Assembly: GCA_026389335.1 (NCBI GenBank)
Contig: JAPLIB010000097.1
Span: 1 to 63,740, forward strand
Direction: 5' to 3'
From: Cyanobacteriota bacterium
GTDB taxonomy: Bacteria > Cyanobacteriota > Cyanobacteriia > PCC-6307 > Cyanobiaceae
DNA: 63,740 nt
In this document: in pieces, positions 17,501-25,046 of the stretch
Position numbering within the stretch: position 1 is the first letter of the stretch
Layout of the letters: every line of letters begins with the position of its first letter
Notes under the pieces: generated by a model
Told to the model about the DNA's origin: nothing
Seen by the model: the letters and a program-made list of their open reading frames with translations, nothing else
The model's database searches: none
Translations under genes and position numbers: made by a program

Positions 17501-18387
17501 AGGAGCAGCGCCTGAATTCGAGTTGGGTCAACAGCCTGTTGATGCTGCCGGCGCTGGTGCTGCTGGCGATCGTGTTCGCCTGGCCGCTGCTCGATTCGGC
17601 CTGGTTGAGCACCCAGGCCAGTTCGGTGCTCACCGGTCTCACCCCGCTCGCCAATGGCGGCGCCAACTGGCAGCGCTTGCTGGGCGATGCCCGCTTCTGG
17701 CAGGACGCCGCCGTCACCCTGCGCTTTGCCGGGGTGTCGGTGGCCCTGGAATTGGTGCTCGGCCTGGCGATGGCCCTGCTGCTGCATCAACCGAGCCGCG
17801 GTCGGGGCTGGCTGCGGGCCCTGACCCTGTTGCCCTGGGCCCTGCCCACCACCGTGCTCGCCCTCGGCTGGCGCTGGATCTACAACGATCCCTATGGCCC
17901 GCTCAATGCCATCCTGCGGGCCTGCGGCGCCGCTCCCTTCGGCTTTCTCACCACCCCCGCCAGCACCTGGCTGTTCACGGTGCTGGCCGATGTCTGGAAA
18001 ACAACGCCATTTGTGGCGCTGCTGTTGCTGGCCGGGCTGCAATCGATCCCTGCCGAACTGGAGGAAAGTCTGGTGCTGGAGGGAGCGAGCCCCGGCCAGA
18101 TCCTGCGACGGCTCACCCTGCCGCTGCTGAAACCCTGGATCAGCCTGGCCCTGCTGTTCCGGCTGGCCCAGGCCCTGGGCGTGTTCGATCTGGTGCAGGT
18201 GCTCACCCGCGGCGGACCGGCCGGCAGCACCGAGAGTCTGGCCCTCTATGCCTATCTCAACGCCATGCGTTTCCTCGATTTCGGCTATAGCGCCACCTTG
18301 GTGATCGCCACCTTCCTGTTGCTGGTGCTGCTCACGGCCTTGGGCTGGCTACTGCTGCGCCGTCGTGCTCTGGAGCCCTCACGATGA
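17497..18387 (+). CDS. Sugar ABC transporter permease, MalF type (GgtC-like)
   Basis: A 296-residue inner-membrane permease with six predicted helices: near residues 13-33, 75-98, 108-128, 160-180, 205-225 and 262-285. The MalF-type ATPase-contact loop EESLVLEGASPGQILRRLTL is present, as is the conserved VFDLVQVLTRGGPAGSTESL near the C-terminus, which is typical of the first permease of carbohydrate importers. ATG at 17497 overlaps the binding-protein stop. It would pair with the MalG-type permease downstream to form the channel. Confidence 0.9.
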   Translation: MKEQRLNSSWVNSLLMLPALVLLAIVFAWPLLDSAWLSTQASSVLTGLTPLANGGANWQRLLGDARFWQDAAVTLRFAGVSVALELVLGLAMALLLHQPSRGRGWLRALTLLPWALPTTVLALGWRWIYNDPYGPLNAILRACGAAPFGFLTTPASTWLFTVLADVWKTTPFVALLLLAGLQSIPAELEESLVLEGASPGQILRRLTLPLLKPWISLALLFRLAQALGVFDLVQVLTRGGPAGSTESLALYAYLNAMRFLDFGYSATLVIATFLLLVLLTALGWLLLRRRALEPSR

Positions 18388-19184
18388 AGGGCCTCCTGCT
18401 GCTCTGGAGCCTGGCGCCCCTGGCCTGGCAGCTCTACACCTCCCTGGTCACGCCGGAGGCGCTGGTCAGTGGCAGCGTCGGCACCAGCGGCAGCTTCTGG
18501 ACCCTGGAGAACTACCGCCAGGTGTGGCTGGCCGACCCGCCGATCTGGCGTTATCTGCTCAACAGTGCCGTCGTCGGGGCCGCCACCACGGCCCTCACCC
18601 TCACCCTGGCGGTGCCCTGCGCCTACGGCCTGCAGCGTCAAGGCGGGCGTCTGCGCTGGCTGGTGACCCTGGCCCTCCTGGCCACGGCCATCTTCCCCAC
18701 CGTGCTGCTGTTTCTGGCCCTGCTGCAGCTGGCCCGCGCCCTGGGGCTGGCCAACAACCTGCTGGCCCTGAGCCTGCCCTACACCGCCCTCTGCCTGCCG
18801 CTGGCGGTGCTGCTGCTGCGGGCCGCCTTCGCCGATCTGCCGCCGGATCTCGAAGATGCCGCCAGGCTGGAGGGTATGAACCTGCCGCGGCGGCTGCGCC
18901 ACGTGCTGCTGCCGCTGCTCGCCCCCAGCCTGGCCAGCACCGCCATCCTCGTTTTCCTGTTCAGCTGGAACGAATATCCGATTGCCCTCACCTGGATCAG
19001 CCGCCCCGAACTGCTCACCCTGCCGCCGGCGATCGCCCGCATTGCCGGTTCGTCGCTGTTCACTGTGCCCTACGGCGCCTTTGCCGCCGCCACCGTGCTC
19101 GGTAGCCTGCCGCTGCTGCTGCTCGTGCTGATCTTCCAGCGTTCGATTGTCAGTGGCCTCACCCAGGGGGCGATCAAGGGATGA
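18384..19184 (+). CDS. Sugar ABC transporter permease, MalG type (GgtD-like)
   Basis: A 266-residue MalG-type permease. Evidence is a short N-terminal helix (LLLLWSLAPLAWQLYTSL), VTLALLATAIFPTVLLFLAL, the coupling motif DLEDAARLEGMNLPRRLRHV (the EAA loop), and FLFSWNEYPIALTWISRP, which is strongly conserved in this family. ATGA overlap with the upstream permease and with the downstream ATPase gene. The two permeases differ as expected for a heterodimeric channel. Confidence 0.9.
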   Translation: MKGLLLLWSLAPLAWQLYTSLVTPEALVSGSVGTSGSFWTLENYRQVWLADPPIWRYLLNSAVVGAATTALTLTLAVPCAYGLQRQGGRLRWLVTLALLATAIFPTVLLFLALLQLARALGLANNLLALSLPYTALCLPLAVLLLRAAFADLPPDLEDAARLEGMNLPRRLRHVLLPLLAPSLASTAILVFLFSWNEYPIALTWISRPELLTLPPAIARIAGSSLFTVPYGAFAAATVLGSLPLLLLVLIFQRSIVSGLTQGAIKG

Positions 19185-20197
19185 TCGAATCCATGCCTAC
19201 AGCGCCAAGCCCAGGGACCGGACTGCGGATCGAAGGCCTCAGCCGCCGGCTGGGCCAGCGCACCCTGCTGGCGGAGCTGAATCTGCAGGTGGGACCAGGC
19301 GAATGCCTGGCCCTGCTGGGGCCGAGCGGTTGCGGCAAAACCACCACCCTGCGCTTGTTGGCCGGCCTCGATGCCGCCAGCGCCGGCCGCATCCTGCTGG
19401 ATGGCCGCGACATCACCCAACAAAGCGCCGGCGAGCGTCGCGTGGCGATGGTGTTCCAGAGCTATGCGCTCTATCCGCACCTGAGCGTGGCCGACAACCT
19501 GGCCCTGGGCCTGCGCATCCGCGGGATGCCCAGCAAAGAGCGGGAGGGGCGCATCGCCGCGGTGCTGGAGCTGCTGCAACTCACCGAGCTGCGCCAGCGC
19601 CGGCCGGCCCAGCTCTCCGGCGGCCAGCGTCAACGGGTCGCCTTGGCCCGGGCCCTGCTGCGCCAGCCGCGGCTGGTGCTGCTCGATGAACCGATGAGCA
19701 ACCTCGACGGCCAATTGCGCGAAGAGCTGCGGCCGGAGCTGCGCCGCTTGCTCTGCGGCGGTGAGCAGCCAGTCGTCTATGTCACCCATGATCAGCAGGA
19801 GGCCATGGGCATGGCCGATCGCATTGCCGTGCTGCGTGATGGGGCGCTGCAACAGGTCGGCAGCGCCCGCGAGCTCTATGAGCGGCCGGCCAATCGCTTC
19901 GTGGCCGCCTTCCTCGGCCGGCCGGCGATCAACTTGCTGCCGGCTTCCGGCCCGCGCCAGCTCGGCCTGAGGCCGGAACATCTGCAGCCGGTACGGCAAG
20001 GCGGCATCGCCGCTCGCCTACAACGGCGGGAATGGTGGGGCAACCAGCAGCTGCTCTGGCTGGAAACCGCCCAGGGTGATCTACGCATGCTGGTGGCAGC
20101 CGATCAGTCCCTGCCCGAGCAGCTGCAGCTGGGCTGGCGGCCCGAGCATGAACTGTGGTTCGACAGCCACAGCGGCGAACGGCTGGCGGCGCTGTGA
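19181..20197 (+). CDS. Sugar ABC transporter ATPase, MalK/UgpC type (GgtA-like)
   Basis: A 338-residue ABC ATPase with Walker A GPSGCGKTT, Q-loop MVFQSYALYPHLSV, signature LSGGQRQRVALARALL, Walker B LVLLDEPMSNLDGQLRE and switch His in VVYVTHDQQEAMGMADRIAV. A C-terminal TOBE/OB-like regulatory domain starts around residue 245 with LGLRPEHLQPV; this tail marks MalK/UgpC-family ATPases of carbohydrate importers. The YALYPHLSV motif is also typical of them. Fourth gene of the operon. Having the ATPase in the same operon makes this a self-sufficient importer. Confidence 0.92.
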   Translation: MIESMPTAPSPGTGLRIEGLSRRLGQRTLLAELNLQVGPGECLALLGPSGCGKTTTLRLLAGLDAASAGRILLDGRDITQQSAGERRVAMVFQSYALYPHLSVADNLALGLRIRGMPSKEREGRIAAVLELLQLTELRQRRPAQLSGGQRQRVALARALLRQPRLVLLDEPMSNLDGQLREELRPELRRLLCGGEQPVVYVTHDQQEAMGMADRIAVLRDGALQQVGSARELYERPANRFVAAFLGRPAINLLPASGPRQLGLRPEHLQPVRQGGIAARLQRREWWGNQQLLWLETAQGDLRMLVAADQSLPEQLQLGWRPEHELWFDSHSGERLAAL

Positions 20198-20402
20198 ATC
20201 CGGGCCAGCCCAATCGGCTTGGCGGCACTGGCAGCCCGTGCACCTCTGCCGCCCGTCGCTGGAACGTGCCTCAGCTTCTGCAGATTGAAGGCCCCCAGCA
20301 TTCGCCCGCCCTCGCGACCATCACCGTGAGGCTCCGAATGGCAAAGACAAGGTGCCGCAGCTGAGCAAGAAGGCCGTCAGGCACCTGCTGGCGGACTGAG
20401 CC

Positions 20403-22343
20403 TCAGCCGAACATCAGCAGAGGATCAGGGGCTGCCAGCCGGAACCCCGCATCGCTCGATTCGCGGTCGGGAGTGGCCGTATTGAAGGTGGATGACATCG
20501 AAGATTGTCCGGCACTGAACCAATAGCCGCCGCGCAGACCTCGCTCGAGCGAGCGCTCGGCATTGAGGTCATTCCACTGGTACACAAGACCGGTCTGATC
20601 ATAGGTGCCGTAGTAGCTGCGGCTGTTGGCAAAGAAGCCAACATCAGTCAAGTAGTTGGTGATAGGGTCGTAAACATTAGACTGCGTGTTGTAAAAAAGA
20701 AAGTTGTTGGCGAGGTTTGCTTCGTTCTGGCCTCCCACCGATGGAGTGCTGACGGGGACACTGTTGCTCTGCGTTGCGTAGACGTAATAACCGCCCTTAT
20801 TATCATTGAGGGCTGAACTGAAGTAGGCCGCCTTGTACCACTCGTTTTCAGAAGGAACGTAAAAACTGGGCGATGCACCGGTATTGGGATTGATCGTATT
20901 TTTTGCAGGAGCCCCTTTCCATGCAGCATGCAGTGCATAGGCGCCGTCTTCAGTGGTAGCGCGGCTCTGCTTGCCGATTCGCTGGCCGTTGCTCATCCAG
21001 TTGGCAAAGCGAGCGGCGTCAAACCAGCTCACATAAGTGATCGGCCTGTCTGCGCTGCTGCCGGTGTTATCAATCACGCTGTAGTGATACCGGCCGCTGC
21101 GGCCGGTACGCTTGATGCCTGCGATGTTGAGATCGCTCTGCATCGATGGATTGAATAGATGATGGGGGTCCTTTCTCGCAACAGCATTCAGAAATCTTGT
21201 ATATTGACCGATGGTGATCGCCTTGGTGCTGATCTGATACTTGTGGTCCACGGCACCAAAGCCCGTCAGTGGATCTGTGCTGTTGTTGGCATCGCCCACC
21301 GTGACCAGATCCAGTCTGATGGGCTGCAACGCGCGTTGGGAGTGATCCGATGCATCCGATCGCCCAGCCTTATTGTTGTCCTGGGAGGCCTGGGTGTGCA
21401 GCCGCAGCAGCTGAGGCGACAGCCTGGGCGTCGACTGCGGCTGGCTGGGCGGATTGACGACGCGAAAGCCGGCATTCACGGCTTCAGAGTTTGTGCCGAC
21501 ACCAAGCCTGTAGCCCGATTGCAGCAGTGAGGCCAACGATGTCCAGCCACCACCGCGAAGGGGAACGAACAACTTATTTTGGCCTTGGTCTGAAAGAATT
21601 TCCCAGACACTGCCATTCTGATCAAAGGTGCCGTAGTAGCCTTTTGAGCCCGTGAAGGAACCGATGGAACTGAGATAGTTCTGGCTGTAATCAACGCCGG
21701 CCTTCTGTGTCACGGAGTACTTACCGCTGGCATCCAGGATATAATTCACCTGATTGCGCGCGCCACCGATCAAATTACCAGGTGCTGTATTGCTCTTGGT
21801 GGCATACTTATAGTAGCCGCCGCGGCCGTGGTTCAGCTTTGGGCTGTAGTAGGCGGCTTTATACCATTCATTTTCCGTGGGAAGCGCAAAGGCCGGGACG
21901 ACGCCCGTGTTTGGATTGATTTTGTTACGGGAGACTGAAAGGCCACCAATCGCTCCGCTCAGATTATAAGCTCCATCCTCAGTGGTTGCCGAGGTACAGG
22001 GGCCGGAGGGCTGTCCGTTGGCGAGCCAGTTCGAAAAGCGAGCGGCGTCAAACCAGCTGACGCCAGTGATCGGGAAGTTCTCGGTTCCGCTGACTGGGCT
22101 GTAGCCATAGCTGCCATCAGCACCTGAGCGCGTGATGCCGCCGTTCAGGGCACCGGTCATCAGCCCTTTATTGTAGAGGCTATAAGGGTCACTGGCAGCA
22201 ACCGCGTTGAGAAACGCGCTGTATTGCCCAACAGTGACTTCATATTTACCGATGGAGTAATTGGCATCAACGCGGCCATAGCCGGTGCTGTCAGACCGGT
22301 TGCCCTTATCTTTGATACTGACTGTTTCGATCTTGACACTCAT
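20403..22343 (-). CDS. Protein with two tandem FGE/SUMF1-like domains
   Basis: A 646-residue protein built of two related formylglycine-generating-enzyme-sulfatase domains (about residues 10-295 and 340-640). Both carry matching blocks: VSWFDAARFSNWLANGQ versus VSWFDAARFANWMSNGQ, INPNTGVVPAFALPTENEWY versus INPNTGASPSFYVPSENEWY, and a YYGTFDQNGSVWE-like block near each end. Almost no cysteines are present, so the copper-binding Cys pair of true FGE is missing and it is probably a carbohydrate- or ligand-binding relative. There is no PEP-CTERM anchor or clear signal peptide. The ATG at 22343 (MSVKIETVS) is preferred; an ATG at 22364 is in frame. Base composition is clearly less GC-rich than its neighbours, consistent with transfer. 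Confidence 0.8.
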   Translation of the reverse strand: MSVKIETVSIKDKGNRSDSTGYGRVDANYSIGKYEVTVGQYSAFLNAVAASDPYSLYNKGLMTGALNGGITRSGADGSYGYSPVSGTENFPITGVSWFDAARFSNWLANGQPSGPCTSATTEDGAYNLSGAIGGLSVSRNKINPNTGVVPAFALPTENEWYKAAYYSPKLNHGRGGYYKYATKSNTAPGNLIGGARNQVNYILDASGKYSVTQKAGVDYSQNYLSSIGSFTGSKGYYGTFDQNGSVWEILSDQGQNKLFVPLRGGGWTSLASLLQSGYRLGVGTNSEAVNAGFRVVNPPSQPQSTPRLSPQLLRLHTQASQDNNKAGRSDASDHSQRALQPIRLDLVTVGDANNSTDPLTGFGAVDHKYQISTKAITIGQYTRFLNAVARKDPHHLFNPSMQSDLNIAGIKRTGRSGRYHYSVIDNTGSSADRPITYVSWFDAARFANWMSNGQRIGKQSRATTEDGAYALHAAWKGAPAKNTINPNTGASPSFYVPSENEWYKAAYFSSALNDNKGGYYVYATQSNSVPVSTPSVGGQNEANLANNFLFYNTQSNVYDPITNYLTDVGFFANSRSYYGTYDQTGLVYQWNDLNAERSLERGLRGGYWFSAGQSSMSSTFNTATPDRESSDAGFRLAAPDPLLMFG

Positions 22344-22363
22344 TCCTGATGCCGCAAAGACCA

Positions 22364-22644
22364 TTAGTTTAGCAACCTGCCGATCGTGGCCTCACACCTC
22401 TGCTGTGTCAGACGAAATCGAATCTCCACTGTTTCTCCATACAGCGCCGCGTGTCGAAGGCTGACAAGAAAGCTTCTGCTCCGGGCAGATTGAAACGGCA
22501 GAGTGCCATCGCTGCTGACGGCGGGCAAGCCAGCGGGGCAGGGCACGGGCGTCCGTGGCTAACACGGCAAACCCCAGGACTGATTCAAAGTGTGTCTCAG
22601 CAGTTCTGGCCAAGCCTGCGAGCATGAGTTGAGGTTGGTTGCAT
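22364..22644 (-). pseudogene. Possible decayed small gene upstream of the FGE-like gene
   Basis: A start with a strong ribosome-binding site (AAGGAGGAG before ATG at 22642-22644) opens a frame that stops after 15 codons. Coding-looking sequence then continues in two other frames (ESVLGFAVLATDARALPRWL, then FLVSLRHAALYGETVEIRFR) and ends in a stop that overlaps an in-frame ATG of the FGE-like gene as TAATG. This pattern suits a small gene broken by frameshifts, but I do not recognise the family, and chance open frames in GC-rich DNA are possible. Confidence 0.25.
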
Positions 22645-23049
22645 GGTCTCCTCCTTGTGCCTGATCCCGCCGTTTCAGCCGACCTCGACCTCGACCTGAT
22701 CAGTTTTCTGCGGACGATCCCGGATCCCCCGCATGCGACGGGGCGCTGATCCATTGTGGGCTGATGGCGGCCGTGCTCCTGGCCCGATCGATCGGTCGGC
22801 TTCCGAGCCCCTGGGCAAGCCGCCTATCTGGGCCACCTCGCCTGGTGGGCATGGCTGGCTGAGCTTCCGAGCCGCTGGTGGACCGCCTGCTACATCGCGG
22901 TGGACACCGTGAGTGGACGCCCTGAAAGGTTGACGGCAGCTGGCAGGCCCGCTGCCCCTCCATGCCGAGCCACCACCCGACCCAGGGGGCTGTTTGATAA
23001 GGTGCCTCAGTGGTGATTAACCACGTTCCAAAGTCTTCAGCTGATTCCC
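22645..23049. other. Intergenic region with no supported gene
   Basis: About 400 bp between the FGE-like gene's upstream debris and rpmB. Several short frames exist on both strands but none has family features, a credible start or neighbour support. It presumably holds the rpmB promoter near its right end, where the sequence turns AT-richer (around 22990-23040). I see no convincing repeat or IS end. Confidence 0.5.
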
Positions 23050-23286
23050 ATGTCCCGCGTCTGCCAACTCACCGGAAAGCGCGCCAACAACGGCATGGCG
23101 GTCAGCCATTCCCACGTGCGCACCAAGAAGCTGCAGCAGGTGAACCTGCAGGAGCGCCGCCTGTGGTGGGCTGAAGGAAAGCGCTTCGTCAAGCTGCGTG
23201 TCTGCACCCGCGCCCTCAAGACCATCCAGAAGAAAGGCCTCGGCAACTACGCCAAAGAGCTCGGCGTCAACCTCGCCCGCCTCTGA
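23050..23286 (+). CDS. rpmB: 50S ribosomal protein L28
   Basis: A 78-residue basic protein matching L28: [20 protein letters not shown] at the N-terminus, [18 protein letters not shown] in the middle and [20 protein letters not shown] towards the end. It is a structural component of the large ribosomal subunit. Full family length, ATG start. Its TGA stop is the first base triplet of a three-copy 20-bp tandem repeat, and a strong terminator follows 90 bp later, so it is transcribed alone. Confidence 0.97.
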   Translation: MSRVCQLTGKRANNGMAVSHSHVRTKKLQQVNLQERRLWWAEGKRFVKLRVCTRALKTIQKKGLGNYAKELGVNLARL

Positions 23287-23344
23287 AGCCGCCAGGCTCA
23301 CTTTGAAGCCGCCAGGCTCACTCTGAAAGCCGCCAGGCTCACGC
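23284..23344 (+). repeat. 20-bp tandem repeat beginning with the rpmB stop codon
   Basis: Three units: TGAAGCCGCCAGGCTCACTT (23284-23303), TGAAGCCGCCAGGCTCACTC (23304-23323) and a 21-bp TGAAAGCCGCCAGGCTCACGC starting at 23324. Each unit begins with TGA, and the first TGA is the rpmB stop. Because the unit is not a multiple of three, the copied stops occupy different frames relative to rpmB. Confidence 0.93.
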
Positions 23345-23374
23345 AGAGTCCCGACTCTGATCCTTCTTCCCATC

Positions 23375-23428
23375 GGGGTGGATTCGCGTTGAAGGCCCAG
23401 GGCCTTGCCGGATCCACCCCCTTTTTTT
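23375..23428 (+). terminator. Rho-independent terminator downstream of rpmB
   Basis: GGGGTGGAT (23375-23383) pairs with ATCCACCCC (23412-23420). An inner stem AAGGCCC/GGGCCTT lies within the loop, and seven T residues follow at 23422-23428. It lies 90 bp after the rpmB stop and just before the peroxiredoxin gene. Confidence 0.88.
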
Positions 23429-23460
23429 GGTCCTGAACAAACGAGCGAGGAGCCTTGCCG

Positions 23461-24048
23461 ATGAAGCGTCGTTCTCTGCTCGCTGGACTGGCTCTGGTGC
23501 CCCTGGTGCTGGGTCTGGCCCCGAGGCGGGCCTGGGCCATCGGCGGACTGCTGCCCGAACTGGAGCAGCCGGCGCCTGATTTCGAGCTGGACGGCGTGGC
23601 CCCCGGCGGCAACCTGCTGACCAGCAAGGCCGGTAGCGAGGCCCTGCCGATCCACATCGGCCTCAACCAGTTGGCCGGTCGCTGGTTGGTGCTCTATTTC
23701 TACCCCAAGGATTTCACCAGCGGCTGCACCCTCGAGGCGCGCGGCTTCCAGCAGGATCTGGCGGCCTTTCAGGCTGAATCTGCCAGTGTGATCGGCGTCA
23801 GTGCCGATGACCTGGAGGCCCATGCCTCCTTCTGCGGCAGTGAAGGACTGGTGTTCCCGCTGCTCTCCGATCCCGGTGGCGTGGTGAGCCGCCGCTATGG
23901 CTCCTGGATCGCGCCCTATTCCCAGCGGCACACCTTCCTGATCGACCCCCGGGGAATCCTGCGCCAGCGCTGGACTGCCGTGCGTCCCTCCGGCCATAGC
24001 CAGGAAGTGCTGGCAGAACTGCAACGGCAGAAGAGCTCGATAGCCTGA
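23461..24048 (+). CDS. Peroxiredoxin (PrxQ/BCP family), exported
   Basis: A 195-residue thiol peroxidase of the AhpC/TSA superfamily that reduces peroxides. The N-terminus MKRRSLLAGLALVPLVLGL ending PRRAWAIG is a signal peptide, so it acts in the thylakoid lumen or periplasm. The active-site block is LYFYPKDFTSGCTLEARGF with the peroxidatic Cys in SGCT (usually TPGCT). The resolving Cys usually found five residues later in PrxQ is absent, so it may work as a 1-Cys type; a Cys in SFCGSEG is another candidate. ATG at 23461 is preferred over an upstream TTG at 23455. Confidence 0.88.
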   Translation: MKRRSLLAGLALVPLVLGLAPRRAWAIGGLLPELEQPAPDFELDGVAPGGNLLTSKAGSEALPIHIGLNQLAGRWLVLYFYPKDFTSGCTLEARGFQQDLAAFQAESASVIGVSADDLEAHASFCGSEGLVFPLLSDPGGVVSRRYGSWIAPYSQRHTFLIDPRGILRQRWTAVRPSGHSQEVLAELQRQKSSIA

Positions 24049-24068
24049 AAGCCCTGATCAGACCATCC

Positions 24069-25046
24069 GTGAGCCAGAGCTGTCCAGGGGTCGTCGACGC
24101 CCCAGCCCCTGCTGGTCGATCCTGGCGATCAGGGCGGCGCCGTTTGCTCGCCACCGGTGCCCTGCTGGCCTGCGGCCTGGTGGCAGCGGCCGCCACGGCC
24201 CTGGCGCCGCGAGCCGGAGCTGGCACAGCGGCGGTCGGTGGCGCCTTGCCCACCAGGGCCTCCAGCAACGCAACTTTGCGGGTGCTGGCGGTGGCCGACG
24301 CCGGTGGCGGCAATGCCCCCCAGCGGGCGGTGGGCGACCAGATGGCCGCCGTGCATCGCCAGCGCCCAGTGGATCTGGTGATCATGGGCGGCGACAACAT
24401 CTACGACAACGGCAATCTCGACCGGATCGAGGCCACCTTCCTGCGTCCGTATCGGGAGCTGCTGCAGGCCAAGGTGCCCTTTCACGCGGTGCTGGGCAAC
24501 CACGACATCCGCACCGAGAACGGCGATCCCCAGGTGCGCTATCCGCTCTTCGGCATGAAGGGACGCTGGTACACGCTGCGGCGCGGCCCGGTGGAGTTCT
24601 TCATGTTGGACACCAATGTCAACGCCGCCTGGCAGCACCAGCTGCCCTGGTTGAAGCAGGCCCTCGCCAGCAGCACGGCTCCCTGGAAGGTGGTGGTGGG
24701 CCATCACCCGATCTACTCCTCCGGCCTCTACGGCGATGATCCCGTCGCCAAGGCGCGACTGGTGCCCTGGATGCAACGCCACGGCGTCCAGCTCTACATC
24801 AATGGCCACGATCACAACTACGAGCGCTCCAAGCCGATCGATGGCATCACCTATCTCACCGTCGGTGGTGGTGGAGCCAGCTTGCGGCCCGTGCTGCCTG
24901 GGCCCAACAGTTCCCGGGCGGTGAGCGCTTACAGCTTCGCCGAACTCAGTTTCACCCCCAGCGATCTCACGATCGAAGCCTGGAACAGCCAGGGGCAACG
25001 GATTGATCAGGCCAGGTTGGCGAGGGGCACCAGCAGCTCCCGGTGA
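24069..25046 (+). CDS. Secreted calcineurin-like metallophosphoesterase (purple acid phosphatase-like)
   Basis: A 325-residue phosphatase with the dinuclear-metal motifs in order: AVADAGGGN (atypical first block), IMGGDNIYDNG, LGNHDIRTENG, VVVGHHPIYSSG and INGHDHNYERS. The GDNIYDNG and GHDHNYERS blocks are typical of purple-acid-phosphatase-like enzymes. The N-terminal SWRSGRRRLLATGALLACGL looks like a signal (Tat-like RR followed by a hydrophobic run), so it probably scavenges phosphate outside the cytoplasm. The start is GTG at 24069, 20 bp after the peroxiredoxin gene. Its 3' end overlaps the converging csaB by 40 bp. Confidence 0.87.
   Translation: MSQSCPGVVDAPAPAGRSWRSGRRRLLATGALLACGLVAAAATALAPRAGAGTAAVGGALPTRASSNATLRVLAVADAGGGNAPQRAVGDQMAAVHRQRPVDLVIMGGDNIYDNGNLDRIEATFLRPYRELLQAKVPFHAVLGNHDIRTENGDPQVRYPLFGMKGRWYTLRRGPVEFFMLDTNVNAAWQHQLPWLKQALASSTAPWKVVVGHHPIYSSGLYGDDPVAKARLVPWMQRHGVQLYINGHDHNYERSKPIDGITYLTVGGGGASLRPVLPGPNSSRAVSAYSFAELSFTPSDLTIEAWNSQGQRIDQARLARGTSSSR

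Noticed and set aside
20198-20402. Frame ending NGKDKVPQLSKKAVRHLL before the FGE-like gene
   Set aside because: No start, no family resemblance and under 200 bp of space; probably a chance open frame or a very degraded remnant.
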